Shown: positions 21,628-33,836 of the stretch, one piece after another
How the letters are laid out: every line of letters begins with the position of its first letter
How positions within the stretch are numbered: the stretch's first letter is position 1
Assembly (NCBI GenBank): GCA_946902985.2
Contig: OX336393.1
Coordinates: 366,526,779-366,590,778, forward strand
DNA from: Meconema thalassinum
Taxonomy: Eukaryota; Arthropoda; Insecta; Orthoptera; Tettigoniidae
Direction: 5' to 3'
DNA: 64,000 nt
Program-made: the position numbers and the translations under genes
The notes under the pieces: model-generated
The model's database searches: none
What the model saw: only the letters and a program-made list of their open reading frames with translations
Told to the model about the DNA's origin: nothing

Positions 21628-24600
21628 TGTGCCCAACTGGCCACGGCAGTCTGGCATCGAACTCAGGTCTCATCAGAAAAGAGCAGGCACATGGTTATGC
21701 CTAGAGTCGAACCATTGATCTCTGCGGGGGAGCAATTATTGGGAACCCAAAGAGCAATGAGAGGTATACTGACATATAACAAGGTAGCGTGATTTCACGA
21801 TCTATAGGTGAATATCATAGCAATTTAAGGGAAGAACTGTAGCCAAATGCAAGGAAATATACATTTTTAGAGCATACGAAAGTGAGAGAAGGCCAGTTTG
21901 AAGTTTTACAAATGACCCTTAGCAAGTGGGCGGAGTAGTCTAGGCGCCTACCGAACTACTTACGTCTGGAGCGGAGAGACAGCTCAGAATTAATGACTCG
22001 GGTATCCACCGCTTGACAACGGTGCAAGCTATGGCGGGATCGACTGCACATGGAAATTAATTGATTACAGCTAAGTGGAGTATTGAAATGCATTGAAATA
22101 TACACCCAGGTGAATATATTCACGGAGAGGTAATTTAGGAATGGTTTTTCACCTAAATTAAGGCCTTTATCTCCAAATGGATGCATCACAACCTAACCTA
22201 CGCTCAAGAGCATTGACTTAGTGACCAGTCAACGGGGAAGTACCATGATAGCGTGCCCACGCGCTGAACTAAGGCAATTAATTGTAATTAATTGGCCGAA
22301 GCGATCGCCGGCACGCGAATGTTTTTGAAACCTCCACACCTAAATAAACAAGATGTAGATGTCATTTCGGCTGAAGAGGCATTATTTCAAGAAAGGAGTC
22401 GCTCTCATGTGTCCAGTGGACTATTTTGTACGAGAAACCTTTATATATGGGGAGCGAGGCAAGCCAAGCGAGTTCGTGACCAGTTGCTCTACAGTTCATC
22501 TCAGTTCGCCTAGAGTTATTCTACAGTCTTCACGTAACTAAGACGTTGCTAGTAGCGCGCCAAATGTTAAAGTATCAACGCGCCGTCGTTGGAGAACAAT
22601 AGAAGCAAGTTATAAAAGCTTCATAAATAATCATGAAGTGTGTCGAAAGTAAATTATTACAGATATTTACATATTATCTGACGCCAATATAAATTCGCCA
22701 CAGCGAAAAGGAATTTATAATGTTTTTGAACAGTTCTGATACCGGGAGGTATTGTCAGAATTATATATGACAGCATCATCAGAAACACTACAATGATGGG
22801 AGCTTGGAAATCATTGCCACCTAATTTGGATAGTGAGCTGAACGAGATTGCAGGGAACGAGGATTGAACGTCCGTAAAACGCTGTTAGATTGTCACGGAG
22901 ACCAGCGGTTGTCATAATTGCAGCGCATCTCTGAGATCAGGCGTAGGAGAAGTCCAATTTAAGGATCAACATGTGAAGTAGTGGATAAATGTATATAAAT
23001 TGTGAAATAGTGTTTTAAAGTGTTCATGTGTATAGTGATTAATATGCAGTGTATTGCAATGATAAAAGCCACTGATAAAAATATGTGTATCATGTGGGAA
23101 GTGTATGAATCTAAGTGTTGTGTCAAGGATAACATGATGGCTTAATTCAAGCGTTATGGTAGCGCTAAAGCTGAGGCGCTGGCCCTATCCAGCAAAGAGG
23201 AAAAAAGTGAGTACCCATTTTTTATAATGTAATTATAACTAAGTAGTTCACCATGTAACGATTTATCACTTTGAGTAAGATGTAATAGTCACTTACTGAA
23301 CGAGTTTTCACCACTCGTCTTGAATGAAATATGGCTTGGAAGGTGATTTGTTTGAGGCCATTCAGGCAAAAATAGTGATGGATGTAACGGTAACGTTAAA
23401 CGATAATAATAATAATATTATGGGTCGGCAACCGTAAAGTAATAGGCATTTTTGGCCTAAATAGTGTTCAAATAGTGTCATGTCTAATGTAAAGATACTG
23501 TATTTGATAAACAGTAAGAGTATAACGTGAAATATAGAGAAATACGAGAGCATTTTCAGTGTCAGTGAAATATGAATGAATATTTGTTATGGTCAATCCT
23601 TAGGATTATGTTTGGGGACCATTAAAGTAAAGTAAGCCAGTAAATTTTATTACATTTGTGTTAGGAGCTATGTAAAGCTTTGGCTTAAGTGGTATGACAG
23701 AGAACGCGGGTGCCTTAATAATGGAGTCATATATGTGAAGTATTGTTTGAGCCGCATGTAAGCGTGCAGAATTAACGTAGAATCCAGTGGTTTACGTAAT
23801 AAATATTGCGGGGACAACTAGTATAGCTTGCACGTTAGGTGAGAAGTTGGCTAAATCTACGAGTAGTATCGCCCTTGAGCATACTATATTATTTCGCAGC
23901 GAATTGGACAGAGTCTGTCTGTATCCAACGCTTGCTTGAATTATGCCACTATTGACGTCCGTCGAGACGCTGTGAGCATGTGTGTGTTAATGACCCACCC
24001 GGTGAGGTGAGGATCATATTCGTCGTTTAGGAACGCAGGTTTCCTTATATTTTATTGACAGCTACTGGTGAAAATCGTGGATTTTCAATATGATGCGCGT
24101 TTAAAAGCCACTAATTGTCACCATAGAACGGCAAGACTATCACTAGAATTCCACCCCAGCCATGAATGTTAATTAAGGAGCCAATTGAGCCCAAGACACT
24201 ATAAGGATAGATGTTAAATATTTAAATGACTCAATTATTTAGGAGCCACACTCAGTGTTACTCCAGTCTGCACTTTGTAAACAAACCTGACCTTGATCTT
24301 GAGTGAGAGAGAGGGGAATGGTAGATCCCTTCTGCAGCGGCCATCTTGGATAGCCAGCTGGAACGAATTTTATTGCCTGCTAAGGGGGAGGAAGGTCGTC
24401 CGACCGGTCCCTTGTAAATTAGAGTCACACTAGGACACTGAGAAATCTCGATATTTAAATATGCAATTAAGATATGATTATTTTGATGATGCCAAGTGAA
24501 TTAAATGGTGGGTTGCAACTCACATACGTTGTTGAATCATAGAAATCAGATAATATTTGGCTCAATTATTCTCTGAGGAGAAAAGCTGAACCAAAATAAT

Positions 24601-25315
24601 GTAGGCATCTTCTTTTAGAGTGCAGTTTGCCATTCCTGCTAATTTATGCAGACGGGTATGTGTTTTCCCCAGAACATGACACATTTGTAACAATGATAAG
24701 CCCGACAAGACCCAGAAAATCGTTATATGGTGAAACTATAAAATTAAGTACCACTTTTCCTAAGGCGTTCATATGGAAAGAAGGAGGGAAGATGATTCAC
24801 GCAACACAACAAATATCTGTTAATGATTGCAGAAAGTAATGTATTCATGTTAATCAAGGTAAATGCCATAAGAAATGGGAAAATGTTTTATTAGTATCAT
24901 TTTATGTGATATGTGATTTTGTGTTATGGTACTCCCATTAACTAAAATTGTGTCAGTTGATGAACACTATGGAAACCCATGGAAGTCTGAAAATATCATT
25001 GACAGGATGCTAGAATTAGACTTGAGTGCAGTGTAGCACTATTTTACGAAGAAAGCTCACAGAACAACCCTATTTTATTGGTGGGAATTAAATGTAATTT
25101 GTCCTTTGTTTTGTATTTGTTGTGTAGCCATTGATTTTAGACCAGTAAATGTGTTATTTTTAGGAATATGTTGTGTATTTCCTGTAGAGTAGTTACCTGG
25201 TAGACTCAAATCCTGAGCATGTGGTCGTATGGTGGGCAGGAACGTCCCATACCTCGAAAGACCGTGAGTTAGTTGGGATACGAACACATGGTCCACATGA
25301 TGACAATCGGGTACA
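21628..25315 (+). repeat. 5' LTR of gypsy element A (3.7 kb)
   Basis: Begins TGTGCCCAACTGG and ends CAATCGGGTACA, and is near-identical to 39773-43457. I counted about 17 small differences, roughly 0.5 percent. It contains an ATAATAATAATAT tract near 23404 and several short frames that are the same in both copies, but none resembles a protein. On the antisense strand near 21703 there is a B-box-like GGTTCGACTC. Confidence 0.9.
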
Positions 25316-25997
25316 TGGAGGAGATGTCTCTGTACTGGGATTGAGTCACATGTACTGCTAAAACGTCGGCCAAGATATTAATGGTAGAAGCAAATATAGC
25401 ATAGAAATTAGGACAGAATAGGAAAGGCCGCGTCCCATTTGTTAATAAGCCATCGCGTGATATAAATTATTGATAATCCTCCATAAACATGCTTAAATAT
25501 AATTGTAACCTACACACAATACCCCCTTCTTTATCATGTCACCCAGGTGTGTGGGGCAAAGCGTGTTATCCCTATATATTACCCTCATCATTATCAATGT
25601 CGCCCGTGAGTGGGGCCTGTTGAAATTACGGGTCACCATAGGCACATGAGGGTGAGCAACAATGCATTAATCTTTATCAATGGCGCCCAGTACGTGGATG
25701 GCTTATGGGATTCAGAAAACCCCATAATAATAGCATGGTTTTCATGGGGAAAACCATAGAAATGATATTTTTCCTCAAACTTTGTTTGAGCGATTGTGAG
25801 TCTTTCTAGATGATATTCAGACGTCAGACACGGTTGTCAGACGGGTACGAGGGTCTATACCCATTCCATAGTTAGTTTTGACATTTTATAATATGTTGTT
25901 GTTGTTGTTGTCGTGGATCGGAATCCTTTCCTTTCCAATAGAACGCGCCAGCGTATTCAGCTGCGGCCTACCTATATCTCAAATTAAGAAGTACAGG
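25316..25997 (+). other. leader between 5' LTR and gag of element A
   Basis: Starts with the putative primer-binding site TGGAGGAGATGTC. Three degenerate repeats of the form TTATCAATGNCGCCCAGT..GTGG occur at about 25531, 25591 and 25673. The corresponding leader of element B has the same motif. It could be RNA structure for packaging or translation; that is a guess. Confidence 0.5.
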
Positions 25998-26217
25998 ATG
26001 GCTGGAACTGAAGAAGTACTCAGGTGTATTGCTGAGTTAAGGGAGCATTTTGATGAGATTAATGCTAAGAGAAAGGAAGAAATTAGAGAATTTAAAGATG
26101 AAATAGCGGGTAGATTGGATGCCAATCAAACCGAAATAAATACTAGATTGGATGCTAATCAAACTGAGGTAAGCCAGATGTTGGCTACAGTCGATACTAG
26201 ACTAGAGGCTAATCAAG
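25998..26217 (+). pseudogene. gag N-terminus of element A, cut by the hAT insertion
   Basis: Start chosen at the Met of MAGTEEVLRCIAELREHF, which is conserved in element B (56562). A predicted coiled coil with repeated LDANQTE-type heptads follows. The frame is broken at 26218 where the hAT begins, inside one of these heptad repeats. After the insertion the same frame resumes at 33837. Confidence 0.85.
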
Positions 26218-26863
26218 CAGTGGCGGCCGGTAATAAGGTTGCAGCGTTGCACAACGACCAGTTTTTTCATACAGACAAAATATAGAATTTTGGGAGGGAA
26301 AATGTTATGCATTTTATATTTTTTTCCTCTTACATGGATAGGAATTGATAGTTTTGTTCTTTAATAGTTCAGGAAATCTCGTAGTCCTGTGAACTGCATT
26401 GAAAAACCAGAGCGCGTGAACAGTGTAGGAGCGCTGGACGTGTGGTCGTTGCATCGTGCCAGCACCGACCAGATCTCAATAGTGAAAGGTATGGCAGAGA
26501 TGCTAGGCCGGGTAAGCCCTATCCCAACAGTTAACTCGGCTGGTCGTTGCTCGCTCATTGCAACCAGAAAGGAGTGGGGCGGGCAGTGATACCCGAGTGG
26601 CTCCGTGAACTGCCGATACGACCGTCTTGCAATGTAATTGGCGCATGAGTCAGATACTTCCTGTTCTTTATTACCCTCGTGTGTTAAGGTACGCTGATTT
26701 GTTCTCGTGAAGTTTTATATCGTTTTTCATCCATTTTATCCCGAGGTGAATGTGATGTTCTCGTGTGAATTTAATTAGTGTTTTGTGTTATTAGTGTTTT
26801 GTATTCAATCTAGGATGAATTCCGTAAGTAGTTTGCAAATTAAGACTTTTTCTCAGTGCACTG

Positions 26864-28893
26864 ATGGAGAAACTTGAAATTAAACAACGTGGTAGACCAT
26901 TGCCAGAGTTGAAAATTGTCCAATATGTTCAAACAGGGAAGAGGCAGTTCAGGAGAATTTTTAAGAAAGATGTATATAACAATCATGACTGGCTGTGTGG
27001 GTGTGAAGATAGGAACGCATTGTCTTGTTTTCCATGTTTATTATTTGGCGGCGAACAAGCGTGGACGAAATCGGGAGTTACTGATTTGAATCATTTGAGT
27101 TCAAGCATTAAAAAACACGAGTCCTCGGGTATTCATTTAAGAAATGTGCTGAAGCTAGCGCTCTTCGGCAAGGTAAATGTAGCTTCGCAGCTGTACAGTG
27201 CATACAGGAGGAAAATAGCAGCAGAAAATGAGAAAGTGAAGTACAATAGGTACGCCCTGAATATACTAATAAATAGCGTTAGATTTTGTGGCGTATTTGA
27301 GCTAGCTTTGAGAGGTCACGATGAAACTCAAACATCATCAAATCCATGAATTTATAGGGGATTAATTAATTTTAGAGCAGAACTAGATGTTGCTTTGAAG
27401 TCTCATTTAAAGAAGGCCACGGTCTTTAAGGGGACATCTAAAACCATTCAGAATGAGCTGCTTCAAGTGATGCTAGATGTGTGCCACGAAGAAATTGCAA
27501 AGCAAATGAAAGATGCAAATTCCTTGGCTGTAATAGCTGATGACACCAGTGATGTGTCTAACATTTTTCAAATGACCATTGTTTATCGCTATGTGGTGAA
27601 GGGTAAGCCGGTGGAAATATGTTGGGGTTTTATTTCACCTCAACACCATGACGCCAAAACATTAGCTTCTTGTTTGCTTGAAGAATTGCGAAAACATAAA
27701 TTAGATTCTCCAGAAAATTCGTGGAAATTAATTGCACAGACTTACGATGGGTGTTCGGTTATGTCTGGTTCTTCTGGAGGTGTACAGGCTATAATGAAAA
27801 CCACATTTCCAAATGCAGAATACGTGCATTGTTATGCTCACCACGTAAATCTGGTAATGGGTAAGGCTGCTTCTGTCAATAGAAACGTGAGAATTTTCTT
27901 TTCAAATTTACAGGGTATTTGTATATTTTTTTCTGTTAGTCCCCAACGTACTGCGGTACTTGATTCAGTGGTGAAGATACGGTTACCTCGAGCTAACAAT
28001 ACTCGTTGGAACTTTTTATCTAGAAGTGTAAATACCGCTTTCTGGAGATTCTGGACAGTGACGAGATCAAGAACTCCAGCACAATAAATCAGGCTGCTGG
28101 TCATAAGAAAATTCTAGTCAGTCATGCTTTCAGTTTTTGGCTCTCCTTTTTCAGCAAAATAATGCCACTTGTTGAAATGTTATTTGGTCAACTCCAGAGA
28201 AGTGAAATTGATCCTTGTTCTGCCCAGAGGGTAATTTCTTAGTTCGAAGATAACATAAAACTCATTCGGGAACAAATTGATGTTGATTCAAGCGCAGAAC
28301 CTACCGCGACTACTGCGAAAAGGAGGAAGACTGACAACACTGAATGGAAGAGGGAGGCAAAATAAGTGTGTGACGAGATCGTGTGCGAAGCCAAAGCCCG
28401 CTTCTCTTTCTCAGGACATCTTGTTGCATCAAATTTGTTTGCGCCAGATATGTTTCCAAAGTACGCATCAACATTTCCAGAAGAAACAGTGAAGACAGTG
28501 TGCACGATTTATAACTTTTTTGACAGGATTAAACTTTCTCATGAACTGTCTTCTATCTACTCGGCAGAAGAATTCAGATGTGTGTCAGGGGCTGTGAGTT
28601 TATTAGATTTTATTCTGCGAAATAATTTGGAAAATACATTCAGTGAATCATCGAGACTACTGAAATTGATTCTAACTGTGCCTATGACGTCAGTGGAAGC
28701 TGAAAGATGTTTCTCTACATTGAAGAGGATTAAAACATTCCTAAGGAACTCCATGTCTCAAGAGAGATTGACAGCATTAGCGATGCTCTCCATTGAAAAG
28801 GACCTTATCACGGAAATTCCAGACTTCAATCAGCGCGAAATAGACAAGTTCACTGCAACAAAAGACAGGAGAATGGACTTCCTGTTTAAATAA
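26864..28893 (+). pseudogene. hAT transposase (ZMYM1-like, TTF zinc finger, DUF4371, dimerisation domain)
   Basis: The N-terminus has a TTF-type zinc finger (WLCGCEDRNALSCFPCLLFG, then W and SSSIKKHESSGIH). The DUF4371/catalytic part has VIADDTSDVSN, FQMTIVYRYV, AQTYDGCSVMSGSSGG and YVHCYAHHVNLVMG. The C-terminal hAT dimerisation domain has ILTVPMTSVEAERCFSTLKR. Lesions: TGA at 27347-27349 where Gly is expected, a frameshift near 28050, TAG near 28252 and TAA near 28363. It would have bound the CAGTGGCGGC ends and moved the element by cut and paste. It no longer gives a full protein. Confidence 0.9.
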
Positions 28894-30087
28894 TGTGAGT
28901 AAGAGATCATTACTATTTGTTACCAATTTTTAACATTGTCGATTGTCTTTGAATTATATTTATATAATAACGTACGTTTTTTAAAAATTTGATTGCTTAT
29001 TTTGTGACTGTTAGCGGATCCTCTATGCTATTGTGCTTCTGCCTTCACAATCGAAAATAGACTTGTTTCCAAGAAATGTTGTCCACCGGTTCTATCCAAT
29101 TCAGGCCTTTTCTCGCTTTCTATACAGCCCACAGAACTCTCCGATAGCCCCGTACGGCTCATATTACCGACGCGGCGTCCTGAATAAGGCTTACAGCTCC
29201 ATGACCTCCAATCAGGGAAATGGATGAATACCGCAATTATTACCTGATGGCACATACGTACGGAATGAGTTTCGTATGCGGGCGAGTCCACGTGCTGCAG
29301 CGGGAGAGAGAGTGGAGAGAGGGGAGAGACGTTCACTTCGCTCATTGCTAAGGGAATGTTACTATCGACTCCTACTGTAACTGTCACGTTTGAATTCTAT
29401 TTGTATAGTATGTTTTTATTTCATTTGATTGCTTATTGTGTGACGTCAGAGCATCCCAAGAGCACAGCAGCAATTACCTCCTCCACTACCTTCCTTCTCC
29501 TCACCCGCGAGCTCGCACAGGTTTGCACCATCATGTATTAATTGCTGTCTAAATGAGAATGCCCGTGTCTGAATCGTTCCAGAGAGAGAGAGAAAGAGCA
29601 AGCATATTGCATTATAGTGTCTGAGTATATTCTTCTATAGTTTTTGCGTAGAAATGTTTATACTATGGATTAGCTGTTCAATTCTGAAGACAAGCAATCA
29701 CCTCTATAAAAAAAGTGCGTCTCTACCTTAAAAGACAGTACGCATTAAATGGAGCACGCTGATGCCAAATCTGCCGGGCAGATGATGTAACATAACTCGT
29801 ATACTGGCGTGCTTTTACGCCAAACTCGTGAAATTTCCAAAATATGTGTTTGTTGTATATAATTGTACCTCATGCCTTGAAGCGAAAGACGGTACAATAT
29901 TTAGATTATGATACACCGAAGCTCAGAGCGCGATTTTAATGTACACATTATAATAATTTATAATTTTCAATTATTCAATTATTCATGAATATGATAAGGC
30001 ATTTTTCTCGAATATCATAGGTTATAATAAATTATAATATGACATAATAATAATAATAAAATTAATAATAATAATATACTGTATTGT
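28894..30087. other. 3' part of the hAT, non-coding
   Basis: No gene is supported. There are GA-rich tracts (29303-29330 and 29581-29596) and an AATAATAATAAT region (30047-30075) typical of simple repeats. The bulk may be original hAT 3' sequence. Confidence 0.35.
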
Positions 30088-30405
30088 GGTCCACGTAATT
30101 CACCCAATTTTGTGTGGTCAAGTGGGGATATGCAGCCGAAATTAAATTATTAATTTCTTGTTTCTTGAACGAGACGTTGTTCAATTATATATAGTTCTTC
30201 ACTTACGCCCATACCATTTCGATGGGATTAAGTTCACTGTGGTATGGTGGTGTGGTAAGGTGACAAGCAAGAACATATTTCTCTGGTGTGATAGCCTACA
30301 TTGTCTATTACTAGGCTACATCCTTCGGGAACATTGAGCATCAATATTGCTCTGCGAACCACTTTCCATATACTTCACCTGTCATTTTGTCGTGTGTGTC
30401 TACCG
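30088..30405 (-). pseudogene. DDE_3 (Tc1/mariner-group) transposase fragment
   Basis: On the minus strand, frames in order read TGEVYGKWFAEQ, then LMLNVPEGCSLVIDNVGYHT (Asp two of the catalytic triad), then PPYHSELNPIEMVWA (catalytic Glu in NPIE) and a final QNW. These are hallmarks of the C-terminal half of Tc1/mariner-group DDE_3 transposases. At least two frameshifts and one stop interrupt it. The N-terminal half is absent, cut by the SINE at 30425. Confidence 0.8.
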
Positions 30406-30424
30406 TGTTCTTTTTGGCACAGAA

Positions 30425-30668
30425 ACGTTAACTCTGTACCATTAACGAACCCTTGTTAATTCCCGGGACGAACAAAGGCAAACTACGGAAACCACTTCGA
30501 GGATGGCTGAGGTAGGAATCGAACCCGCCTCTTCTCAGTTTTGTCTCATGGAGTTGAGTACACCCCGTTCCAGCCCTCAGACCAGAATTACATTTCTTGG
30601 CAGAGCCGGGATTCAAACCCGGGCCTCCACAGTGACAGCCAAGAACGCAACGAGGCGGACAATTTATA
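30425..30668 (-). repeat. tRNA-derived SINE, minus orientation
   Basis: On the minus strand it has CCTCGTTGCGTTCTTGGC and GGGTTTGAATCCCGGC (strong B-box), then a second B-box-like GGGTTCGATTCC about 85 bp later. It abuts the mariner fragment. Two B-boxes suggest a dimeric SINE. Confidence 0.65.
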
Positions 30669-31399
30669 AAGAACACAAAATCCACTTCATTTCTTAGTTT
30701 TACTTCACATCATCACCTACCCACCTTCAAACGTAGTCGGGGGAGATAGCCTGCGGGCAACGTTAGTAAACAAAGTTCCGGTGCGTCAGCGCTGAGCGGG
30801 AGGACTTAGCGAAGTGCTATAACTTATGAATGCTACCTAATATTGAGCTCTGGTTTGTTTTAAAATCTATTTCAGACATTAATGATCATTTCTTCTCGCT
30901 TAGTCACCAACGTAAAGTCAACAGCAAAAAACTTTCTCGCTAGCTAACTTTTATGTGACACCATCCCAGATTTTTCAAGTAACATTTAAGAAAAAAAATC
31001 ATAACTTTCTTATTATGAAAATAATTACTGCCCTGAGAAGTAGGATATCTTCTACCAACATCAGGCAATCTAAAAATACATTCTTGATATGTTGCGATCA
31101 TTAGTTCATTATCTATGGCGTGATAAGTTTTATAAATACAAAAATATAGATTCGCGCTAAAATATCGTAATTGTGAAAATTGGGCCATGTGTTAATTATT
31201 TATGGCTTTTAATTTTACACCATCATAAAGAGCGGGAAATTCTCTATAATACCACGCAAACATTTTTCTTAGATTTGTCACTTTCAATTATTGGGAAATG
31301 GCAACATCGCCGGGGTAGAAGAGGACGAAGCTAATTGCAGGACATAGGAGTGCGAGTGAGAGGCAAATACTACATTTGATCCCATACTGTCTTTTAAGG
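30669..31399. other. unassigned stretch inside the hAT
   Basis: AT-rich, without supported genes or repeats. A TGGCAAC block at 31302 resembles the MITE end at 31400 but has no partner. Confidence 0.3.
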
Positions 31400-32439
31400 T
31401 GGCAACTCCAGCTATCTGTTATGACATCTACCGGTAAAAAGGAGAAACTTACCAAGTAGGGTACATTTGTCACGTGGTGCTGTTTGTATATGGTTTCTTG
31501 TATTGGTAAGCAGATCGTGGTAAATTCTTCGTGTCTTTATACATAAGTAATACGTTTTACTCGTTGATAGAGTGCAAAATGAGTAAAAGCAAAGTATATT
31601 GCTCAGTTTACGGCTGTAAGTTGATGTATAAGAGGGCTGCGGATATAAGTTTTCATCACTTTCCAAAAGATGCAAATAGCGGGTTGGACCACACACCGAC
31701 GACAGGACGGGTTGTTCACTGTTACGCCGAGCCAAGCCGCACATAGACAGCCAAGCACAGTCTCGCCAAGCCAAGCCGTACCAAGACAGCCAAGCCTACA
31801 CCAGTCGAGGACAGCCAAGCTTCATCAGTCTGGTATCCTTCCCCCCTTCCCCGCTCCCTAGTTCATTTCCAATAACCCTACCAACCACCATCACCTCCGA
31901 GCCATTTCACTACGAGTCATATAGGCCTAATTTGACTTCACAGGGTAAATGTCTACTCTGCAAGGACCTGCTACCAGTCTGATATTCAACACCAAACCTA
32001 ACTGCTAACCATTCAACAAATCAAGCAATTCCTGTCTCCCCCGAGTTTTAATACAAGTTAAACTCATCCCTTCGCCCTACCAAGCAGCAAATAATTTCTA
32101 GAGTCTATGGTACAGTGAGCAAACTCAAATATACGGTAGCTTTTAATCGTTACAGCGCCATGACTCGAACTGCTCAAAAACAAATACCAGCAGACAACCG
32201 ATACTTGATAATATGCAATTGACACAAAAAGTCCAGTGGAACACACAAATTAGATCACGTGTATCGCACAGTTATGCATATATACAATTAAAAATAACAC
32301 TGTCATTATTTTAGGGACCACATTTACTGATTATAACCGAAAAATAAAAAGTGTTCCATATCAAACGCGTGTTATTGAGTATTTTTACCCTACTTATCCA
32401 GACCGACCGCAGCGTCCCAAGTGTTAATTTGAGTTGCCA
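31400..32439 (+). mobile_element. THAP-bearing MITE, copy 1 (1040 bp)
   Basis: Starts TGGCAACTCCAGCTATCTG and ends TTTGAGTTGCCA, the same ends and nearly the same length as the copy at 46956-47996. The short inverted repeat is TGGCAACTC. I could not find a target duplication here, unlike at copy 2. It carries a THAP remnant and a run of GCCAAGC-type short repeats at 31731-31820. Confidence 0.8.
31579..31746 (+). pseudogene. THAP-domain remnant in MITE copy 1
   Basis: Reads MSKSKVYCSVYGCK then FHHFPKDAN, the first half of a THAP zinc finger (C-x4-C, FHxFP). The Trp and C-x2-H half is missing. The same remnant at 47817 shows it is part of the element. It likely descends from the THAP exon of a full-length ISL2EU- or P-type transposon. 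Confidence 0.75.
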
Positions 32440-32867
32440 ATACAGCACTCCTGGCTGGACACATTTTTTTTTTGTCCGTGAATGATATCCAAGGTCTCGT
32501 TTGAACACAGCTGCTATCTGCCTCTAGCTGACGTGTGGTGAGGAGTTGATTTGTCGTCAAATCCCGTTGCGTCATCAGTGGCTGCTCTAGTCATGAGATG
32601 CAGGCTGCATTGAGGAAGAGTTCCGAGAATAATACCAAACCTTGCAAACAATGGAATTTGCCCCTACTGAACTAGTATTTTCTTACAGGCTGATCAATCT
32701 GAAGCAAAATAAGTTACATTACTTAGCCTATAAAGTTTAGTGAATATCATAATTAGGATAACTAGCAGCCGATACTAAGCTACGTTTGAACCGCAGCTTG
32801 TATATGATTTACACTTACATACGATCACAAAGGATATGGTGATTGATAAACCTATGAGCAGTGAATA
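32440..32867. other. unassigned stretch inside the hAT
   Basis: No supported gene or repeat other than a T run (32466-32474). Confidence 0.3.
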
Positions 32868-33005
32868 AGATAAGGGTGTAAGGGTAGCGTACCTGCCTCT
32901 CGCCCGGAGGCCCCAGGCACGATTCCCGGCTTCGTCAAGGACAGTCTCATGAGAGTAGTAGCGGTCGTTTGGTAGGCCAAGGCTTTAATGGCTCTAGTGC
33001 CACGG
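32868..33005 (+). repeat. tRNA-like SINE head (family gamma)
   Basis: Contains GTAAGGGTAGCGTACCTGCC and CCAGGCACGATTCCCGGC (B-box like). The tail has GCCAAGGCTTTAATGGCTC. Only one copy is present in the window, so the family call rests on the promoter-like blocks. Confidence 0.5.
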
Positions 33006-33274
33006 TTTTTTAGTGAATGAGCTAACAGTCTACTACTCAACAAATAATAACAAGTCCTGAGCTTGAATTTACGTGCGGAAATGTGTGGGTAGACCTGTAT
33101 TATCCAACATTTAAAAATCATTAACATTTTAAATACGTTGTAGTGAATCATTATTTCGATATTATACTTCATTTTGAATTATTTTACTGAAGTAATTTTG
33201 TACTCAGGCTTAGTAAAAAAATGCTGTTAATTATTAAGGATTCTCTCGACAGATCTATTTGCTCCTTTGTTATA

Positions 33275-33503
33275 ATAATAATGCTATTGATTGTACGTCC
33301 CTTTTAACTACTGCGGCGTTTAGAGACGCCGGAGTGCCGGAATTTTGCTCAAAAGGGGATCTTTAACATGCCAGTAAATATACTGACACGGCTCCCTCGC
33401 ATTTGCTCACCCACAAATGCCAACTGACTGCGCCAGGATTCGATCCTCTAACCTTGGCCACAGCACGTGAGAACATTACCGTTGCGCCAAGCATCCGGTC
33501 GTT
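33275..33503 (-). repeat. SINE (family beta), minus orientation
   Basis: On the minus strand it reads GCTTGGCGCAACGGTAATGT, then GAGGATCGAATCCTGGCGCA, a CAGTTGGCATTTG block, and GCAGTAGTTAAAAGGGACGT with an ATTATTAT tail. The order matches 44431-44630. It lies near the right end of the hAT. Confidence 0.8.
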
Positions 33504-33828
33504 CCTTAGTCTATTATTTTGATGGTAATATGGATTTACCTTTAGTTTAAAAAACGTAGTCTGATATGTTCTGTAATTGCATGCTGGGTCATACACAGTA
33601 GGGTCTATGTGTTGAGCTCCCACAGGATTAGAAATTCTGGATACGTGTTTAAGTGAAAGGAAAGAACGGGAGAACGTTATTACCTGGAATACGAGGACTG
33701 CGACATTCGTAACGAATGAGCTACGACTGTTAAATCAGACGTGTGTAACACATGCATCTCAAGTCGTCTTTTACACCATCCGTCAAAATAGTGCAACGCC
33801 CAGAAATTATATATACCAGCCGCCACTG
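33504..33828. other. right end of the hAT, non-coding
   Basis: No gene. It carries the right terminus (CAGTGGCGGCTGGTA on the minus strand) and the GCGTTGCAC subterminal block at about 33791-33799. Confidence 0.6.
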
Positions 33829-33836
33829 TAATCAAG

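Larger units (their letters stand above)
26218..33828 (+). mobile_element. 7.6-kb hAT transposon inside gypsy gag
   Basis: The 8-bp duplication TAATCAAG lies at 26210-26217 and 33829-33836. Termini are CAGTGGCGGCCGGTA and, on the opposite strand, CAGTGGCGGCTGGTA; a second shared block, GCGTTGCAC, follows about 15 bp further in. The transposase gene (26864-28893) is on the same strand. A hAT of this kind is normally about 3-4 kb. The excess comes from nested pieces: a mariner transposase fragment, SINEs and a THAP-bearing MITE. Confidence 0.9.

Noticed and set aside
24627..24839. Protein encoded within the LTR (70 codons, repeated at 42769)
   Set aside because: The frame repeats only because the LTRs are near-identical; it has no known motif and is not open in element B.
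31302..32439. Alternative left border of MITE copy 1 at 31302
   Set aside because: The TGGCAAC there is not followed by the conserved TCCAGCTATCTG seen at 31400 and in copy 2.
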